Source: Lachnospiraceae bacterium
Lineage (GTDB): Bacteria > Bacillota > Clostridia > Lachnospirales > Lachnospiraceae
DNA: 64,000 nt
Assembly: GCA_028693705.1 (NCBI GenBank)
Contig: JAQUUX010000001.1
Location: forward strand, 19,999-83,998
Reading direction: 5' to 3'
Within the stretch, counting starts at the first letter, position 1. Each line of letters opens with the position of its first letter. Below, one piece after another: positions 62,887 to 64,000 of the stretch. A program made the position numbers and the translations under genes. Below the pieces are notes generated by a model. It was not told the DNA's origin, did not search any database, and worked only from the letters and a program-made list of their open reading frames with translations.

Positions 62887-63309
62887 ATGCTATCTGCTTA
62901 TCCTGCTTGTTTTTTCAAAGAAGAAAATGGATATTCAGTTGTTTTTCCGGATTTAAATTATCTCTCTACCTGTGGAGATTCCCTCGATCAAGCTCTTTCC
63001 ATGGCAGTGGATTGCCTGGTCGGTTATCTGTTTGAGGCTCAAAAAGATGGAAATACCATTCCTTCCCCAAGCACATTACAATCAATATCTATAGAGAGAG
63101 TTGCTGATGCTTTAGGCCTCATTATTTCCGAGAACTCTTTTGCTAATATAGTAACAGTGGATGTTGAATCTTATGCAAAAACCCATTTTTTAAAATCAGT
63201 AAAAAAAACACTTACCATTCCTTCCTGGCTAAACGATGCTGCGATGGCGATGAATATTAATTTTTCAAAAGTCCTGCAAGAGGCCTTGATACAAAAAGTA
63301 TCAAAATAA
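62887..63309 (+). CDS. hicB: HicB-family antitoxin, orphan
   Basis: A 140-residue protein. The N-terminal HicB_lk domain (about 1-70: YPACFFKEENGYSVVFPDLNYLSTCGDSLDQALSMAVDCLVGYL) is clear, and the C-terminus (IPSWLNDAAMAMNINFSKVLQEALIQKV) is a ribbon-helix-helix-like DNA-binding segment. HicB normally neutralises HicA, an mRNA-cleaving toxin; here the toxin gene is reduced to a remnant upstream. It has a strong AAAGGAGG site and could still act as a repressor of its own promoter. Confidence 0.9.
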   Translation: MLSAYPACFFKEENGYSVVFPDLNYLSTCGDSLDQALSMAVDCLVGYLFEAQKDGNTIPSPSTLQSISIERVADALGLIISENSFANIVTVDVESYAKTHFLKSVKKTLTIPSWLNDAAMAMNINFSKVLQEALIQKVSK

Positions 63310-63374
63310 TCCTTTTCCTGCATCAGCTAACCAATCCAACCCATACCGCATACACTATACCAAGAGGTGATCTC

Positions 63375-63425
63375 ATGCTTGCCTGGTTTGTGTATCTGAT
63401 ACGATGGTTCAAAAAATCGTTTTAG
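63375..63425 (+). CDS. Possible 16-residue hydrophobic/basic peptide
   Basis: ATG at 63375 is preceded by AGAGGTGA at a workable distance and encodes MLAWFVYLIRWFKKSF, then TAG. The aromatic, hydrophobic sequence with a basic end resembles small membrane-active peptides. No promoter is obvious and such short frames arise by chance, so this is tentative. Confidence 0.25.
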   Translation: MLAWFVYLIRWFKKSF

Positions 63426-63494
63426 TAACTGAATAAATACTAATTTTATTTTCTTCGGCATACACTCTATTATAATATTTCCGGAGTATATGCC

Positions 63495-63929
63495 ATGATC
63501 TCTTTAAAGTTATTGGAAATAATTGGTGTCCTGTTTACTTTTTTCGTCGGTTCCTTTTTCCATTTTACCTATGATCTGTCAGGTGAGAATTATTTTGTGG
63601 CACTTTTTAGTGCCGTCAATGAATCTACCTGGGAGCATATGAAGTTGTTTTTCTACCCTTATCTGCTCTATGCTGTCATGGAGTACACGCTGGTCGGAAA
63701 ATCCTATCCGTGTTATCTGACAGCCAAATGCGCCGGTACTATCGTGGGATTATGTGCTATCCCTTTGATTTTTTATCTTTATACCGCAGCACTGGGCTAT
63801 AATTATTTTGTATTTGATATTCTGCTGTTTCTCATTGCTGTTATATTCGCATACATCACGAGCTATCAATTGCTAAATGTCACGCGGCAAATTATAGTTC
63901 CTACCTACTGCAGTTTTGCCGCAAACTAA
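63495..63929 (+). CDS. DUF6512-like membrane protein, possibly shortened at its C-terminus
   Basis: A 144-residue protein with four hydrophobic segments. The segments FFVGSFFHFTYDLSGENYFVALFSAVNESTWEHMKLFFYPYLLYAVMEY and AKCAGTIVGLCAIPLIFYLYTAALG fit the family. Members known to me have a further transmembrane segment and a C-terminal tail; here the frame ends at 63929 with VPTYCSFAAN. A shift of frame may have occurred near 63890, but the window ends too soon to settle it. A GGAG site precedes the start. Confidence 0.7.
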   Translation: MISLKLLEIIGVLFTFFVGSFFHFTYDLSGENYFVALFSAVNESTWEHMKLFFYPYLLYAVMEYTLVGKSYPCYLTAKCAGTIVGLCAIPLIFYLYTAALGYNYFVFDILLFLIAVIFAYITSYQLLNVTRQIIVPTYCSFAAN

Positions 63930-64000
63930 ATTCGTATATTTATTTTTATATCTACTACAGCGTGCCGTGTATGACTGCATGCTTTTTTCGTTGCTGATAT

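Noticed and set aside
1..64000. Prophage or conjugative element
   Set aside because: No integrase, portal, terminase, relaxase or transfer genes were found; most of the window is housekeeping operons.

Overview
The window looks like chromosomal DNA of a low-GC Clostridia, most likely a Lachnospiraceae relative. This is inferred from the codon and base composition, the FolB-FolK fusion, the HD gene inside the folate operon, two PF06541 membrane proteins, a tryptophan T-box in front of a TrpXYZ-type transporter, and DUF3791/DUF3990 genes. I see no prophage, insertion-sequence transposase or CRISPR array.

Layout. 1-2.1 kb: a PadR-HAAS-DUF4097 type envelope module with two palindromic operators, and a Crp/Fnr regulator. 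2.1-5.9 kb: a YARHG lipoprotein and a REC-GGDEF-EAL-GGDEF protein. 6.0-8.7 kb: a YbiT-type ABC-F ATPase and a PHP exonuclease/phosphatase. 8.66-9.31 kb: structured repeat A. 9.3-16.3 kb: a minus-strand operon pheA, DUF815 ATPase, ppx-HD, ppk1, maf and a small acidic protein. 16.5-19.0 kb: a DUF5050 protein and BrnQ. 19.1-24.9 kb: a BMP-family nucleoside ABC transporter plus xpt. 25.0-29.1 kb: folate operon folC-folE-HD-folP-folBK. 29.1-30.9 kb: a PF06541 membrane protein, a DUF3791-DUF3990-DUF3791 module and a PH-domain protein. 31.0-32.4 kb: pyrBI. 32.43-33.05 kb: structured repeat B. 33.0-36.5 kb: TrpXYZ-like transporter behind a T-box with a UGG specifier. 36.6-42.1 kb: mgtC-glpA-type dehydrogenase-FAD oxidoreductase-DUF1667-HAD-GlpP operon behind a leader terminator. 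42.2-47.0 kb: PHP protein, PF06541 protein, two COG0523 GTPases (one His-rich) and a trypsin-like protease. 47.0-47.4 kb: RNase P RNA. 47.4-54 kb: dgt-dnaG-rpoD-trmK-uridine-kinase-like cluster. 54-61.3 kb: a gene cut by an in-frame amber codon, a large cNMP-binding-domain protein, a hybrid histidine kinase, and a PAS-GGDEF-EAL gene broken by a stop and a frameshift. 61.4-64 kb: two leucine tRNAs, a hypothetical gene, an orphan hicB with a residue of hicA, and a membrane protein.

The strongest unexplained signal is the pair of 620-655 bp elements at 8658-9312 and 32434-33050. Each fills the whole gap between two convergent genes, essentially from stop codon to stop codon. Each is a chain of three large hairpin modules marked by CTGCAG motifs. 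Module 1 contains a 212-nt core with only 4 differences between copies. Module 3 has a different sequence in each copy but exactly the same length (137 nt), with compensatory changes throughout its helices and a conserved GAAA tetraloop. The non-Watson-Crick pairs I checked are G.U only on the + strand, which points to a + strand RNA. I do not recognise it as a named RNA family, and this could not be checked here.

Several operons show leader control by transcription termination: the tryptophan T-box, a leader terminator before mgtC-glp (a plausible target of GlpP encoded at the end of the same operon), and a leader terminator before the BMP lipoprotein gene. Decay is also visible: amber codons, a homopolymer frameshift, and a hicA gene reduced to its first few codons.
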